NCBI GenBank assembly: GCA_949128115.1
Contig: OX421968.1
Coordinates: 5,394,001-5,458,000, forward strand
Origin: Anaspis maculata
Lineage: Eukaryota > Arthropoda > Insecta > Coleoptera > Scraptiidae
Reading direction: 5' to 3'
DNA length: 64,000 nt
Shown here: in pieces, positions 11,719 through 22,504 of the stretch
How the letters are laid out: each line of letters starts with the position of its first letter
Position numbering within the stretch: the stretch's first letter is position 1
Notes under the pieces: model-generated
Database searches by the model: none
Seen by the model: only the letters and a program-made list of their open reading frames with translations
Told to the model about the DNA's origin: nothing
Program-made: the position numbers and the translations under genes

Positions 11719-12479
11719 TGACCGATTCTGATGTAATTTGACATAGGAATGGGGTGGGATCCTTGAAGAAAACTCTCCGGTTCAAAAATAGTTGATGCCA
11801 ATAATAATTGATCAGAGCCGCCACAGCTTGGAAAAATCAATCGCGAAGGTATTAATTTTGAAAAAAATATCAAATGAGTCTTTACCTCATGAGCATCCAC
11901 TTTGATATCATATATATTTTAAATTAATTACTTGGTGACATGGACAAGTAGGTCGCAGTAATATAACAAGAAACACTTGGAATTTTCGCGCACAAAAATC
12001 ACATTGATTCGTACAAGTAATAAAAATGTCCATTTTTATATTATTTTTATAAAAATGTTAATTTTTATTACTTGTAGGGTTATTGTTGCGGTATTTTCAG
12101 GGAACTTTTTCTACAAAAAGTGGTCCAAGCTTTGTTTGTCCGTCCGTCTGTTCTTACCCCGTTAAGTATTGCTCAGAGACATTGTTTTAGAGATCAACAT
12201 TTTTAATGATGCTTATCGATGGCTTATACTTCCGAACTAATAGATTTTGTAATAGCGTTGCAATGAAACAAATAAAAGTAAATTGGTACGATAACGTGGT
12301 ACTTCTTGTCTTGCATTATCAAGGCAATTTTACATAAAAATTAAAATTATCTCCAAGAAGGTTGCAGGGAGGATGATGAGGTAGGTATGATGAGAAGTCT
12401 AGCGATAGACATGATGACAATTTTTTTTTCCAAATGTAGATACCGACTCCGTGTAACAAAAAAAAATTCGTTGAGGGTA
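11719..12479. other. Spacer with a 67-bp AT-rich hairpin
   Basis: Positions 12013-12079 form an almost perfect hairpin: TACAAGTAATAAAAATG pairs with the TTTTTATTACTTGTA end around a short loop. It is either a very small MITE or a hairpin-forming RNA candidate. A TTTGTCCGTCCGTC phrase near 12135 is shared with the 58-62 kb repeats. Otherwise nothing recognised. Confidence 0.45.
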
Positions 12480-15400
12480 CTTGAATGATAGCTGCTTTGT
12501 TTCTGGAAATCACGTACAGACTGGCAAACAATTAAAAACCCGCATTAATCGCGAGTTGAAGACTTTCGTGATGATGGAATGTGCATATGGAATTTCCGGT
12601 TCGCTGAATCAAGAATGTAGAAAACGCTTAATTCGACAAATGTTTCGTGTCGGCCCTCAGCGAGATTGCATTTTTGCGGCATTAAGTATGAAAGCATAAA
12701 AATGTCCAGACGAAATATCCATAAACACCCTCGCATTAGAGAGGACGATGGAGCGCGCGAGTTGGAAGGCATAGAGAGAGGAGCCGCGCTATGCAACTTG
12801 GAGAGCAGGGCGAAGTTAATAGATGGATACGCGAATTCGTCGAAATTACTCAAACAATGCAGATAAATGCAAACTATGCAATATACGATTTATTTGTGAG
12901 AGTTCTTTTGTTGGCCCGTAATTATTCCCGCTCGCCTCCTTTTGTCCGGCCAAAACTAATGTTCATACGCGCATTTAGGAAAAAATAAATGGTGTTTACG
13001 GTTTTAAAATATTATATGCTCCGAGGATGCGGTCGCCGGATAAAAACTGGCTCGCATTTTAATTGTAATCCTCTCAAGCGAGTGAATTATTGCATAGGTG
13101 TGAGCCGTACGGAGGCCAGTGCCGCAGAAGTTGGACGAAACAAAAAAAAAAGTTGGAAAAAGTTCCAAGTCCACGCGTTTCGGACAGAGCGAAACGCGCG
13201 GGTAGCTCAGTGGTACGGAAACATTTCAAATTTGCGGAAATATTTGTTGCGTGTGCTAAAATTAAATGTACACGCTGGGCGGGAAATAATAGGTGCGTTA
13301 AAGAATACAGCTGGTTGGTGTGAGATAAGGGCTTACCTAAAAGCACAACACAATTCACCGATTCGCGTTGGCACTGCCGGAGCACAGGTCTGCTATTCGG
13401 GAACTTCCCTGCAAATGTGGCTGTGTGGCTGTAACCCGCCGCACAGTCGCGTGCTGTTGGTAGCAGGCGTGCGCCATCATCTGACCCCTCTCGACCCGCG
13501 GCTCCTGTTGCTTCTTTCAGTTAGCTGTTCATCTAGATAATATGATATTATGCACTGATGAAAAATACTTGAAATAGTCCAACCCCCCCCCCCCCCCCCC
13601 TCCCATTCTCCTGATGGCCATCGGGGTGATCGCAAACAGATCATATCATCCGTGTCAGTCGCGCGGACACAGTCACGGTCGCACCATGGCACCGACGGGT
13701 AAGACAAGAAGATGGGGCTCAAGACGGCCTTCTTGAGTTTCCGGATTCAACTTCATCAAATCGAAAATCCAATACCTCAATCCCAAACAACTATACGGTT
13801 CCAGTTCCAACTTCCACCCGTCGACAAAGTCCAAGTGTGACACAATACAGCAATACGCAATACCTACCTACCTACCTACCTATCTAATAAAAGGGAATAC
13901 CTACTTTAAAAGGCTGATGGTTGGCGGCGGCGTCCTACTACCAAATACTGCTCGTGGTTCTGACGGTGGTGGTGACGTTGGTGGTTGTTCTGCGGTATGA
14001 AGTTAAATATCAGGAGAAGTAAACGGAGACAAAGCGACCCATGTAGCCCCGAGCAGTCGTGTAAACTAAATAGAAACTCTCTAGCGTGCGGTCGGGTTAT
14101 GTCATAGAGACTTCAAATGAAAATATCATGTCATAATGAGAATAACAGGAAAAATGTTCATTACATGGATAACTTTGGCAAGAACCGCGGAACGGGTCAT
14201 TCGTGAATTTACCCGCACCAAAAATCCCGCAGGCTAGTTTCATATCCGCACTGACGCCGACTCGCCACAGAAAATAAAATTATTACCCCTCGATTCGTAC
14301 GTTATTCTTCCCTCTTTTTGAGTTGAACTCTATTATATCGTGATGTTTATCGACTGCGTGATGTGCGGATTTATGGAATGGGGTTCCGTTTGGCAAATGA
14401 TTTATCTGACCGTTATTATAAGTGCAGCCGTACAACTAAAAAGGCATTGACTCGCCCCCGTAATGGTGTCGCGCTGATGGGGCCGGGAGACTGGATGATG
14501 GTTTTGATTGATGCATTAAACAGATCAGAGTTTCCTTCGGCCACAAGCAAACAAAATTTGCACACGACAAATATTGGCCACCCGCACTACCAAAAGTGCG
14601 CCCGGAACAAGTTAATATGCATACGTAAATCTTGTCTTTTCCGGTATCAGAGTGGCTGGTGGTGATGGTAGTGGTTGGTAGTGGTGGTGGTGGCGGAGGT
14701 CTCCTAGTTTCAGCTGTTCCAATTTACCGACTTCATCAATCACCGTTCAACCTCCGCAGTTGTCTGTTAAGTACAAAGGCTCATTACTTGCGGGGAATAA
14801 CACCACCTCACCACCATATACATATGAGAAAGTTCCGAGTTTCCCGGTCTCTTCTCTGCCGCCCTTTCTCCTCAGCCATCGTTCCAATTGCGCGCTATTA
14901 GTAAATTTTCTAAAACGAATCGGAATGGAAATTCAGATAAGAAAAATTGCTTGTCATTCCCCGGGTGAAAAATGCACGCAGTTTAATTAAGTTTGAAACA
15001 GGCACCTGCAACACAATACCCTATCGGAGGGAATGGAATTATTATAGACCCGTAATGAAAATATAAACGACAATTGCAGTTTCGAAACTACTTCCATGAC
15101 TCCACATCAGGAATTCTGCTCGGCTATTTTACCAATGGCGAAATCTTTCAAAGAGATTTATAGCTTTATTTCAAATATCTGTTCTAAAATGCTTCGTTTG
15201 TAGGCTGCTGCTTCTTCTTCTTCTTGTTGTTGTTCTTCTTCTTCTATTTCTACTTCTTCAATTCAATAATATATGACTCTAACTCTACACATGTGTGCGC
15301 GTGAAGTCTACATTCCGTCGCGCGAGGATCTCCGCATTTTTGTCCTTCCAAGTTTAGTGCATTTGTTTAGATACGGTTCAGTCTGGAATGCACGGTTTAT

Positions 15401-16500
15401 ACACGGGCTGATCTAATAAAGAACATTACAAGCAGATCTGACAAGTAGAGTGGCGATCGATTCCGTTCCGGCGATGTTCCTAAAACGGCTGGACCATTCA
15501 CACGATATTAACCACCGCCGCCAGTGAGGAGAGGAAAGTCATATATGCCCGGAGTCGTATTCGAAAGTAGGTATAGACATATCGCGTATCGCCGCTGCCG
15601 ATGCCGCCACCGCTAAGATAGGGATACATTCGGTGACGGTCGAGTCGCGTGTTCCCGTTCCCGTTCTCTCCTTCTCGAAAGAAGCAATAAAAGCTGAAAT
15701 CGGCAGATAAATTCGAAAGGATTTCATTGCGCAAGGTTCTGATGCTACTCTATTACGGCTAATGTACAGATCCAATAACTCCTTTGTTATTAATAGCAGT
15801 TCCTGTCAGCCTATCGGCCGCCACACCACTAACTCATCAGATCAATATCGCCGAGCAATTATCCAACTTAATAGCATATTCTCATTAACCCAAACCAAAA
15901 CTTTACAATGCCCCTTGGTTGCCAATTTGTGCTCTGCGTTCAACCTGCTGCTGCATTAGCGACTTGTAATCGCCATCGCCATCGCCATCACCATCACCAT
16001 GACCGACTCAATCGCCGGAGTCGGAGTTGCCATCATCAGTCACGGAGCGGCCAGCGCAGCGTTTTGTCCTGTCCCGCTCATCTACGACTTCCGCAACTCC
16101 CTCCCCCAGAAAAGATATCTACCGAAACGCACCCGAAACTGATTGCCGATATACCATTGCCGATTTGCCGATACTACCAAAAATTAACGCACCCCCAACA
16201 TTGCGCCGTTCATCTTGTTCTTGCCTCCATCAATCTTTGTTGATTTTTTTTTGACTTTTTTCTATACGTACGAATGATCGTCTTTTTTGCTTTCATTTCT
16301 GTTGCTACAAGCCATACCATGTCAGAGCTCGATTGCCCCGCGCGCGTTTTTCACAAGAGTATTTTCCTTTTATACATAATACGCATTAGGTAGGTACACA
16401 CTGCACAATCAGAGTGTCCCAACGAAAAGTTCCTTCCCGAATCAAGAAACTTATGTAAATTTTTGGTTTTTCTGTCTTGCCACAAATTTTTTGTATGTAA
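12480..16500. other. Longest stretch without recognisable repeats
   Basis: About 4 kb with few repeat signatures and a less AT-biased composition than its neighbours. A plus-strand frame of 183 codons at 12989-13540 and several overlapping frames on both strands give no recognisable domain, so I do not call genes. Simple tracts: poly-C near 13583-13600, (CTAC)n near 13862, TTC-rich repeats near 15210-15260, (CATCGC)n-like near 15972. This could be intronic or regulatory DNA of a host gene, but the sequence alone does not show it. Confidence 0.35.
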
Positions 16501-16504
16501 AGAT

Positions 16505-16565
16505 GTTTATTTCTACCGACCGGTTTCGAGGGCCACTGGTCCCTCCTCGTCAAGACTATCTACAT
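16505..16565 (-). ncRNA. Hammerhead ribozyme-like motif
   Basis: On the minus strand the order is TTGACGA (core CUGANGA with C3 replaced by U), then a stem GAGGG...CCCTC with loop ACCAGTGG, then GAAAC, then the self-complementary ACCGGT and a GUC cleavage triplet. This is the order of a type I hammerhead with a minimal, palindromic stem III, the form known from Penelope-like elements and some satellite RNAs. Helix I is weak (C-G then two G-U pairs). The core substitution suggests a decayed copy. It probably marks a Penelope-like terminal repeat. Confidence 0.5.
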
Positions 16566-16811
16566 AAGAAATCAAATATAACAATGCAAATGGAATGAAA
16601 ATATGACAGTACATACCAAAAAGTGCATGTGCAAAGAGATAAAAAGTTGTACATATAATATTTTCGCAGAAATCTGACGTATAAATTTAATTGAAGATTT
16701 TACTGTGTCTGATGACGGTAATTGTTTAGTATGAATAATGGTGTTAACTATTGGACAAGTATTTGAAATGATTGTGCCGAATCTACACCCAATGACTCCC
16801 CACAATTCCTT

Positions 16812-18928
16812 AAAGGCAGTGGATCGGGTCCCGGCAGCCGGGATCTTCAAACCAAGTCTAAAAGTCCCGGCAGCCGGGATCCTTCCGGTTTTGAGCTCGG
16901 GTCCCGGCAGCCGGGATCCTGAAACTAGATCTAAAAGTCTCGGCAGCAGGGATCTGATCGGTATTAATGAAAAATCCCGGTACTCCCACCTATTTTGTTC
17001 TGTAATTCCACGTTTGAATCTGCATCTGTGGTTATATCGTCGTCACAGACGTTGCGCATAAACCTCTGTTGTAAGTTGATGGTTGCCCGAAGATTCCCCG
17101 AATGCAGGTAAGTATATAGGAATTATTTCAATATTCAACAGTAATATCACAAGTGTATAGATTTTCACGATAATTTTGGCCAGGCGATCGCGAGTGATGG
17201 ATGGTTGTAGCGATAGCCCGACTCCGTAGGAGGAGGGCATTTATCTGGGGACAACCAGCCCGAGGGAAACGCTTGTCCAAAATTATCTGGGAAAATCTCG
17301 AGCACGAGTGATATTTTGATGATTATTGCAAAAAAGAAGTCCGAAGTGACAGCTGTCAGATTTTGTTACGAAGTGAATATTATCCTTGGAGGTCTAATAA
17401 ATCAAGAGCGTTGTATGTAATAATAGAGGAAATTCAATAATGAAAGTCGGTGATAAGTTCAAAGTTTTTTTTCTTCAGTTTTTTGGGAATTACAGACAGG
17501 TTTCATTTTTTTTTATATACAGGCTGGTCTAGCCTTAACGTCATTAAATTCAAGGATCGTTGGAGAATCAGAAATGAAGGGGACTTCAGAAAATACATTT
17601 GAGTAATGCCTAATAACGGGAATAGCCCTTCAAAGTTGGAAATAAATAACCGTTTTTTCCGCATAACTTTTGAACCGTTCAAACGATTTGATTCATATTC
17701 GAACAAAAAGTTTAATGAAATTATCTTTTGTCGAACAAGCATAACATGTTTAATAAAAAAACATCCAGGGGCGTAGATATCAAGGGGTGCTTCCTTTCCC
17801 CCCCCCCCCCCTAGTTATTTTTGATAACAGTGAGTCATATTTTTAAATTCTACATTCAATTAAGAAGAAAAGTCATTCGTGCAAAATTTTGATTAGAGGC
17901 TTCGTTTAGGTTTCAAGGTTTGGAAAACACCTCGAAAGAACCACATTCAAAGGTCTAAAAATTAAAATAAAAAAAAAGCTCATGATTCCTCAGCTGAAAT
18001 AGATTTTCTAGAATATCTGACTTGATAAACCACCCTTTTTTCTGAGAAACAAGAAGAAAAGTGGCAATTTTGGGATGTTTTACAAAGTTTCAAACCCAAA
18101 TATCTCTTAAACGAAGCCTTCAATCAAAATTGACTGAGATAGTGACTTCTTTTCTAAATTGAACGCTGAATTCAAAAATTTGAACAGTTTTCAAAAATAG
18201 CTAGGGGGGGAACAGAAAAATAGGGGGGAGGGGAGAGGAGGCAGAGGCACCCCCTAATATCTACGCCCCTGAAATTGTTTTATGAAACACGTTATGATTA
18301 TTCGACAAAAGATAATTTCAGTGAACGTTTGGTCCCAATTTGAATAAATTACTTGAACGGTTCAAAAGTTACGCGGAAAAAACGGTTATTTAATTCCAAC
18401 TTTGAAGGGCTATTTCCGTTATTAGGCATTTCTCAAATATATTTTCTGAAGAAAGTCCCCTTCATTTTTGATTCTTCACCACACCTTGAATTTGATGACG
18501 TTAAGGCTGGACCACCCTGTATATAAAAAAAGATAAAACCTGTCTGTAATTCCCAAGAAACTGAAGAAAAAGATACTTTGAACTTATCACCGACTTTCAT
18601 TATTGAATTTCTTTGATTATTACATACTTACCTGCATTCGGGGAATCTTCGGGGAACCACTCACTTACAGCAGAGGTTTATGCGCAACTTCTGTGACGAC
18701 GGTGTAACCACAGATGCAGACTCAAACCATAGTCAAACGTGGAATTACAGAACAAAATAGGTGGGAGTACCGGGATTTTTAATCAATACCGATCAGATCC
18801 CTGCTGCCGGGACTTTTAGATCTAGTTTAAGGATCCCGGCTGCCGGGACCCGAGCTCAGAACCGGAAGGATCCCGGCTGCCGAGACTTTTAGACTTGGTT
18901 TGAAGACCCGGCTGCCGGGACCCGATCC
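16812..18928. mobile_element. 2.1 kb palindromic element with CCCGG dyad arrays
   Basis: The arms begin AAGGCAGTGGATCGGGTCCC and end with its reverse complement. The outer arms pair at 16812-17115 with 18635-18928 and at 17416-17518 with 18523-18620. Each outer arm holds four near-palindromic copies of TCCCGGCAGCCGGGATC spaced about 36 bp apart. An unpaired insertion of about 300 bp lies at 17116-17415 in the left arm. The centre is the hairpin 17519-18522. TTAA occurs beside the left end and close to the right end, so a piggyBac-like TTAA duplication is possible but unproven. No transposase frame. Confidence 0.75.
17519..18522. mobile_element. Central 1.0 kb fold-back hairpin
   Basis: Begins ACAGGCTGGTCTAGCC and ends GGCTGGACCACCCTGTAT. 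The arms pair over the whole length, for example TTCAAAGTTGGAAATAAATA near 17630 against its complement near 18390. It includes G- or C-tracts near 17800 and 18230 and the words AGAGGCTTCGTT and GGGGCGTAGATAT shared with the fold-backs at 2079-3135 and 8049-9092. It may be a separate insertion into the 16812-18928 palindrome or simply its core. Confidence 0.65.
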
Positions 18929-19428
18929 ACTGCCTTCATTAAATCTCTAGTACACTACACAACATCTTGTGCAATTTCTGGAACAATCTGTCAGTTAAAC
19001 AATCAAGTTCATTGTTTTTCGACACTATTTTGGTGTAGTGTAATACAGCTATTAGATATCAGAGGTGACTCTTGAGGTGTATGGTGTTGAATACTGGAAA
19101 ATTTTATCGATATCTAATGCATTGTAAAAGCCACCAAACGGAAACTCAACACAATCATTTAAACGATGAACAGAGTTGTTGTTTTGTGATTTACAAATTT
19201 CTAAAATTTCGAGGTTATCCTAAGGTCGTCCTTCATGACAAAAATGTAAAATTTCAAAATAGTGACCTCTAAAAAATTGTGGTTTTCGGATGAAAGGTGG
19301 TTGGCAAAAGAAGATGTGTCTGACATGGAGCTTCTTACAGGCCCAGTCTTATAACGGATTTCAACCTCCAGCTGTTATTCAACCTCCGGTTAAGAGCAAA
19401 TTTGAGCGCCGTCATTGGTTCGGACATC
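18929..19428. other. No gene recognised
   Basis: A plus-strand frame of 66 codons at 19072-19272 shows no known domain. Nothing else supported. Confidence 0.4.
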
Positions 19429-19429
19429 C

Positions 19430-20110
19430 TTTAAAACCCTTTCAGTGCGCAAGGTGTTTTTAGTCGCTGTGCCCCTAGCGCGCATGATTCTACCACTCGC
19501 GAGTATACCCGGTTTGAGCGCCTGTGGACAGGTTTTTTGGACCTTAATTTTTATTCTATTCTGATGTGTGCTCAAGACGGATATATTCGCCAAATAATTT
19601 TCAAAATTAGTAAAAATGAATGAAGCCTAATATTTTCAAAGATCAACGCACAACGTACTTTTTTCATATCGCAACAATTTTAAAGTGAAAAGAGTTTGTT
19701 TTATCCATTTTTTTCGAATAATCATTTTGTTCTGAATCTCAGTTTCCACTTCTACTATGCAGGAATAATTCCTTCAACATTTTATCGTTCAGGTCATTCT
19801 GTGCGATTTTCCCGCGTACTGGCTTTGTGTTTATGCAACGCCGCAATCAACAAGGGTCCCTGATGCAGGTTTTCTATACTGATTGTGCCCGTGGTGCTCA
19901 AGACGGATATATACGAACGAGAGGAGTATGCCGAAATACGGTTTTGAGTGCATCCGTTGAAAGAAAAGGCGCCAAAGAGCCATCATATTGAAGGCGAGAA
20001 TAGTGGTGTTGAGCAGTTCCGTGAAAATCGAATGCGAGTATATCCGTCTTGAGCGCTCTGATCACATTTTTTTTCGCGAGAATAGTCGTCTTGAGCACTG
20101 AAAGGGTTAA
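19430..20110. mobile_element. MITE with CCCTTTCAGTGC termini, TTAA-associated
   Basis: The left end reads ACCCTTTCAGTGCGC and the right end GCACTGAAAGGGTTAA. A TTAA-containing sequence borders both ends (TTTAAAACCC at left, GGGTTAAGG at right), compatible with a piggyBac-type TTAA target. The interior repeats a word CTCAAGACGGATATA at about 19572 and 19897, and inverted at about 20040. No transposase frame, about 680 bp. Confidence 0.6.
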
Positions 20111-20124
20111 GGACGGAGTTGAAT

Positions 20125-20475
20125 TGGTAAAATAAGCGTTGCGAAATCAATCCCTGTGGATATCGTATAAGTTGAGGGATTCTCCTAATAATGGAGGCAT
20201 CTTGTAGAAATAAAGTTGTATAAATAATCTGTCTCTCCACGTGAATTGCATAAGTATATCTTGGTGACGCGTTTCGGCCTTACAATTCGGGGTAAAAAAG
20301 GGCCATCTTCAAAGCAATAAAGATGTAAAATGTATAAAGTGTCAAGACACTTTATACATTTTACACCTTTATTGCTTTGAAGATGGCCCTTTACTTTACT
20401 ATACTTATAGGTACAATTTACGTGGAGAGACAGATTATTATTTATACAACTTCAATCCCTGTGGGTTTATTCCTT
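20125..20475. repeat. Inverted repeat centred near 20345, Penelope-like terminal repeat pair
   Basis: The segment from TTGTATAAATAATCTGTCTC (about 20214) to the centre returns inverted up to about 20450. Innermost is a near-perfect hairpin of AAAATGTATAAAGTGTC / GACACTTTATACATTTT. The left arm carries a hammerhead-like motif; the right arm retains only its 5' half. Head-to-head terminal repeats of this kind are typical of Penelope-like elements. Confidence 0.6.
20259..20318 (-). ncRNA. Hammerhead ribozyme-like motif
   Basis: On the minus strand: TTGAAGA (core CUGANGA with C3 changed), stem TGGCC...GGCC with a long loop, GAAAC, palindromic ACGCGT, and a GUC triplet. Four of five helix I positions can pair (TTGCT before the core with ACCAA after GUC). 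The palindromic stem III suggests activity as a dimer, as in Penelope-like and satellite hammerheads. Activity is unproven because the first core base is substituted. Confidence 0.55.
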
Positions 20476-20589
20476 GACGGATTCTTACCATTTTGGTCTA
20501 TTTCGAAAGCTACAAGGATGTAGGTTTGGTTTGAGCCCATTGGCATTTTCAAAATTTAAAAATAATTTTTTTGATTCAAGAATAAGAAT

Positions 20590-21135
20590 TTCAAGATTTT
20601 AAGAGAAAAATATCACTCATTCAACCCCAACCCCATCTACCATCATAAAATTCCACATTACTTTCAAAAGCCATGATGCACATGACTTCTGTGATTTAAA
20701 TTTTGAATCTTAACATGAAAATTATGATTATTTTCCACCCCTTCTGTTGGGGTGGCGCTTGAAATGAACAATAGCAAAAATGCAGCCAAATTAACCGAGG
20801 AAAATTGGAAAATCGCCACACAATCGCGGGATGGGAAATAATTTTTATGTCAAAATTCATAATTCAAATCACACAAGTCATCTGCATGGCTTTTGAGAGT
20901 AGTCACGAGTTTTATGATGGTAGATAGGGGTTGGGGGTGAAGGAGGGGGTTGATATTTGTTTCTCAAATAAATACAATTGGCATGGAACTCAACTTGAGA
21001 GGAAACCAAACAAAAAACTTTTATTCACGTCATAGTATCATTTTGAAGCCGTCAGAACCTCCAATTTCAACCCCCTGTGGGTAAAAAACTGTTCATTGTT
21101 CAAATTTGGGGCTCAAGGTATTTGATCAGTATCTC
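20590..21135. repeat. Diverged copy of the 25.6-26.6 kb palindrome
   Basis: Segments 20600-20740 and 20790-21130 match the two arms of the palindrome at 25562-26643, for example the region around TTTTATGATGGTAGATAGGG and the phrase TTGAAGCCGTCA, with numerous substitutions and internal loss. Non-coding. Confidence 0.65.
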
Positions 21136-21138
<3 letters not shown>

Positions 21139-21175
<37 letters not shown>

Positions 21176-21290
21176 AACTGCTGAAAAATCATTATCAAGC
21201 GCAAATCATGGAGAAACATAACACCCAAACAAGACCAAGAGTCGAACCTGGAGCCTTTCGCATCACCGCCTGTGCCACGGGGCCGTCTTT
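21139..21290 (-). mobile_element. tRNA-derived SINE with (TA)n tail
   Basis: On the minus strand the head reads GGCCCCGTGGCACAGGCGG (A-box-like) and GGTTCGACTC (B-box) about 15 bases further on. A short body follows, ending in an (AT)n tract at 21139-21172. The two boxes are closer than in a real tRNA gene and no cloverleaf forms, so this is a tRNA-headed SINE or fragment transcribed by RNA polymerase III. Confidence 0.5.
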
Positions 21291-21596
21291 ATATGTTTAT
21301 TGGAAGATTATGGCCTATCAAACTAGCCTAAAATCGTTTTTTTCAGTCATCAGTTTTCCAAGAAAGAAAGGAAGTAAAGAAAAATAATAAACTTTCACCC
21401 TGTATACTAATTTGTAGCAGTTCCAGAGTTAAGGACTGTTGATATGTTGAAGAGGGAACTGAAAGCTAGCCATGGTAAAAAAGTCGTTTTTGTTTGAGTT
21501 AATTCCAGCAGATATTCTATTTCCAATATACTGCTACGATATTTCTCGCGTACGGGTTCGAATATAATTGAGACGAACGATTTAAAACACACACCG

Positions 21597-21602
21597 TTTA
21601 TT
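21597..21602 (-). terminator. Polyadenylation signal of the solo LTR
   Basis: AATAAA on the minus strand, followed within about 10 bases by GGTGTGTGTTTT, a GT-rich downstream element. Consistent with the R/U5 region of the LTR. Confidence 0.55.
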
Positions 21603-21728
21603 TTTGCGTACTACAATAACTATACGCCAACAATTATCTACTTGGAATTATGTCGCAGGTACTTCGCTTGTTTCACTCGCGTTACCACTTCGCATTCCAA
21701 TTCAATACTGCCGCGAGCTGCCGGCTGA

Positions 21729-21744
21729 TGCCTTATATAAGGCC
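21729..21744 (-). promoter_or_regulatory. TATA box of the solo LTR
   Basis: The sequence GCCTTATATAAGGC is palindromic and lies about 130 bp upstream of the AATAAA signal on the minus strand, as expected for the U3 promoter of an LTR. Because it is palindromic it could support initiation in either direction. Confidence 0.55.
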
Positions 21745-22049
21745 TCCGAACAGCGTTCTCGAGCTTTCTGTCTACTTCCAGCAAATTCCATAGTGCCTGG
21801 CATATGCGGTTTCTAGACCATTCCTGAATAATCACACACACCTTACGCGTGCTTTTCATGTGTTCTGGAATCTGCACCTCCGCCAAAGTGGACTGATGTG
21901 CCTTGATCGAACGTTGGTCTCCATTGAGTTTCACATACACGAACGATGCACGAGATCGCTCCAGACTTCTACACTGCGATCTAATGGATGGAAGGATCCA
22001 GAAAGGTCGAGTGTTTACCAATATGTACGGGGTCGCCGCTCGTAACAAT

Positions 22050-22200
22050 ACTATTGGTTATGTGACAGGTTTCTACTTTGGACATGAACACTTCAGCCAA
22101 AAGAGGTGATAAATTCGAACCCATAACCAGACCGTAATTCTGTTGATAAAATGAATTGCTGAATTCAAAGAAATTTCGTTGAACGATGGGTTTTATACCA
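22050..22200 (-). pseudogene. Penelope-like reverse transcriptase fragment
   Basis: The minus-strand translation includes FEFSNSFYQQNYG followed by MGSNLSPLLAEVFM and a KVE. This matches the Penelope-type reverse transcriptase block in which an aromatic/YxQxxG segment leads into MGSxLSPxLAxxFMxxxE. Only about 50 residues remain. The catalytic YxDD region that should follow is absent because the solo LTR (21532-22047) begins immediately downstream, and the upstream finger motifs are not recognisable. The sequence is a dead relic. It probably belongs with the hammerhead-like terminal repeat at 20259-20318, which lies downstream in the same orientation. Confidence 0.6.
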
Positions 22201-22376
22201 AGAATGTAGAGAAGTGTCCAAATGAAGTAAAATTCAAGGCAAAAGCCAAGTTGCGCCGTAGGATCTACCAAAAGATCAATGAAATCGATGTTGCTTCCGT
22301 CCAAAGTCTCATGCGACAAGTTAAGACTAAACTGCGGGCCATCGAAGACAATGAACCTTTATCAATTGTATGACTT
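22179..22376 (+). pseudogene. Unrecognised coding-like fragment, possibly a transposase C-terminus
   Basis: An open plus-strand frame of 64 codons is rich in Lys/Arg and contains the segment RQVKTKLRAIEDN before its stop. The composition looks protein-like and resembles C-terminal tails seen in some insect transposases, but I cannot assign a family. It overlaps the Penelope-like relic, which is coded on the other strand, so one of the two sequences is an insertion boundary. Confidence 0.25.
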
Positions 22377-22504
22377 ATGTTTTTGAATAACTATAATAGA
22401 TGTAAGATTGAGATGTTGAAACTATTTCTGAGAATATATTATTCCAAAATAGATAAGAGGTCCTTGAAATGTTTCCCAAAACTTTCGTTCCATACGTTAG
22501 ACAT

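Larger units (their letters stand above)
21532..22047 (-). mobile_element. Solo LTR, 516 bp
   Basis: On the minus strand the element starts TGTTACGAGCGGCGACC and ends ATATCGTAGCA, giving canonical TG...CA ends. It is flanked by a perfect 4-bp direct repeat ATAC (21528-21531 and 22048-22051). It contains a TATA box within the palindrome GCCTTATATAAGGC (about 21730-21743) and, about 130 bp downstream, AATAAA followed by a GT-rich stretch. This is the promoter-polyadenylation layout of a retroviral-type LTR. A 4-bp duplication favours a Gypsy-like family. No internal coding region, primer-binding site or second LTR is adjacent, so it arose by LTR-LTR recombination. It is inserted in a Penelope-like relic. 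A 136-codon frame overlapping it is LTR sequence, not a gene. Confidence 0.75.

Noticed and set aside
13195..13217. GGTAGCTCAGTGGTACGG resembling a tRNA D-arm, preceded by a CGCGTTTCG/CGAAACGCG hairpin
   Set aside because: No anticodon arm, T-arm or B-box follows at suitable spacing, so neither a tRNA gene nor a SINE is supported.
12989..13540. 183-codon plus-strand open frame
   Set aside because: No recognisable domain, overlapping frames on both strands, and odd composition. It could be chance in a less AT-rich segment.
21638..22048. 136-codon minus-strand frame
   Set aside because: It coincides with the solo LTR, including its TATA region, so it is not a gene.
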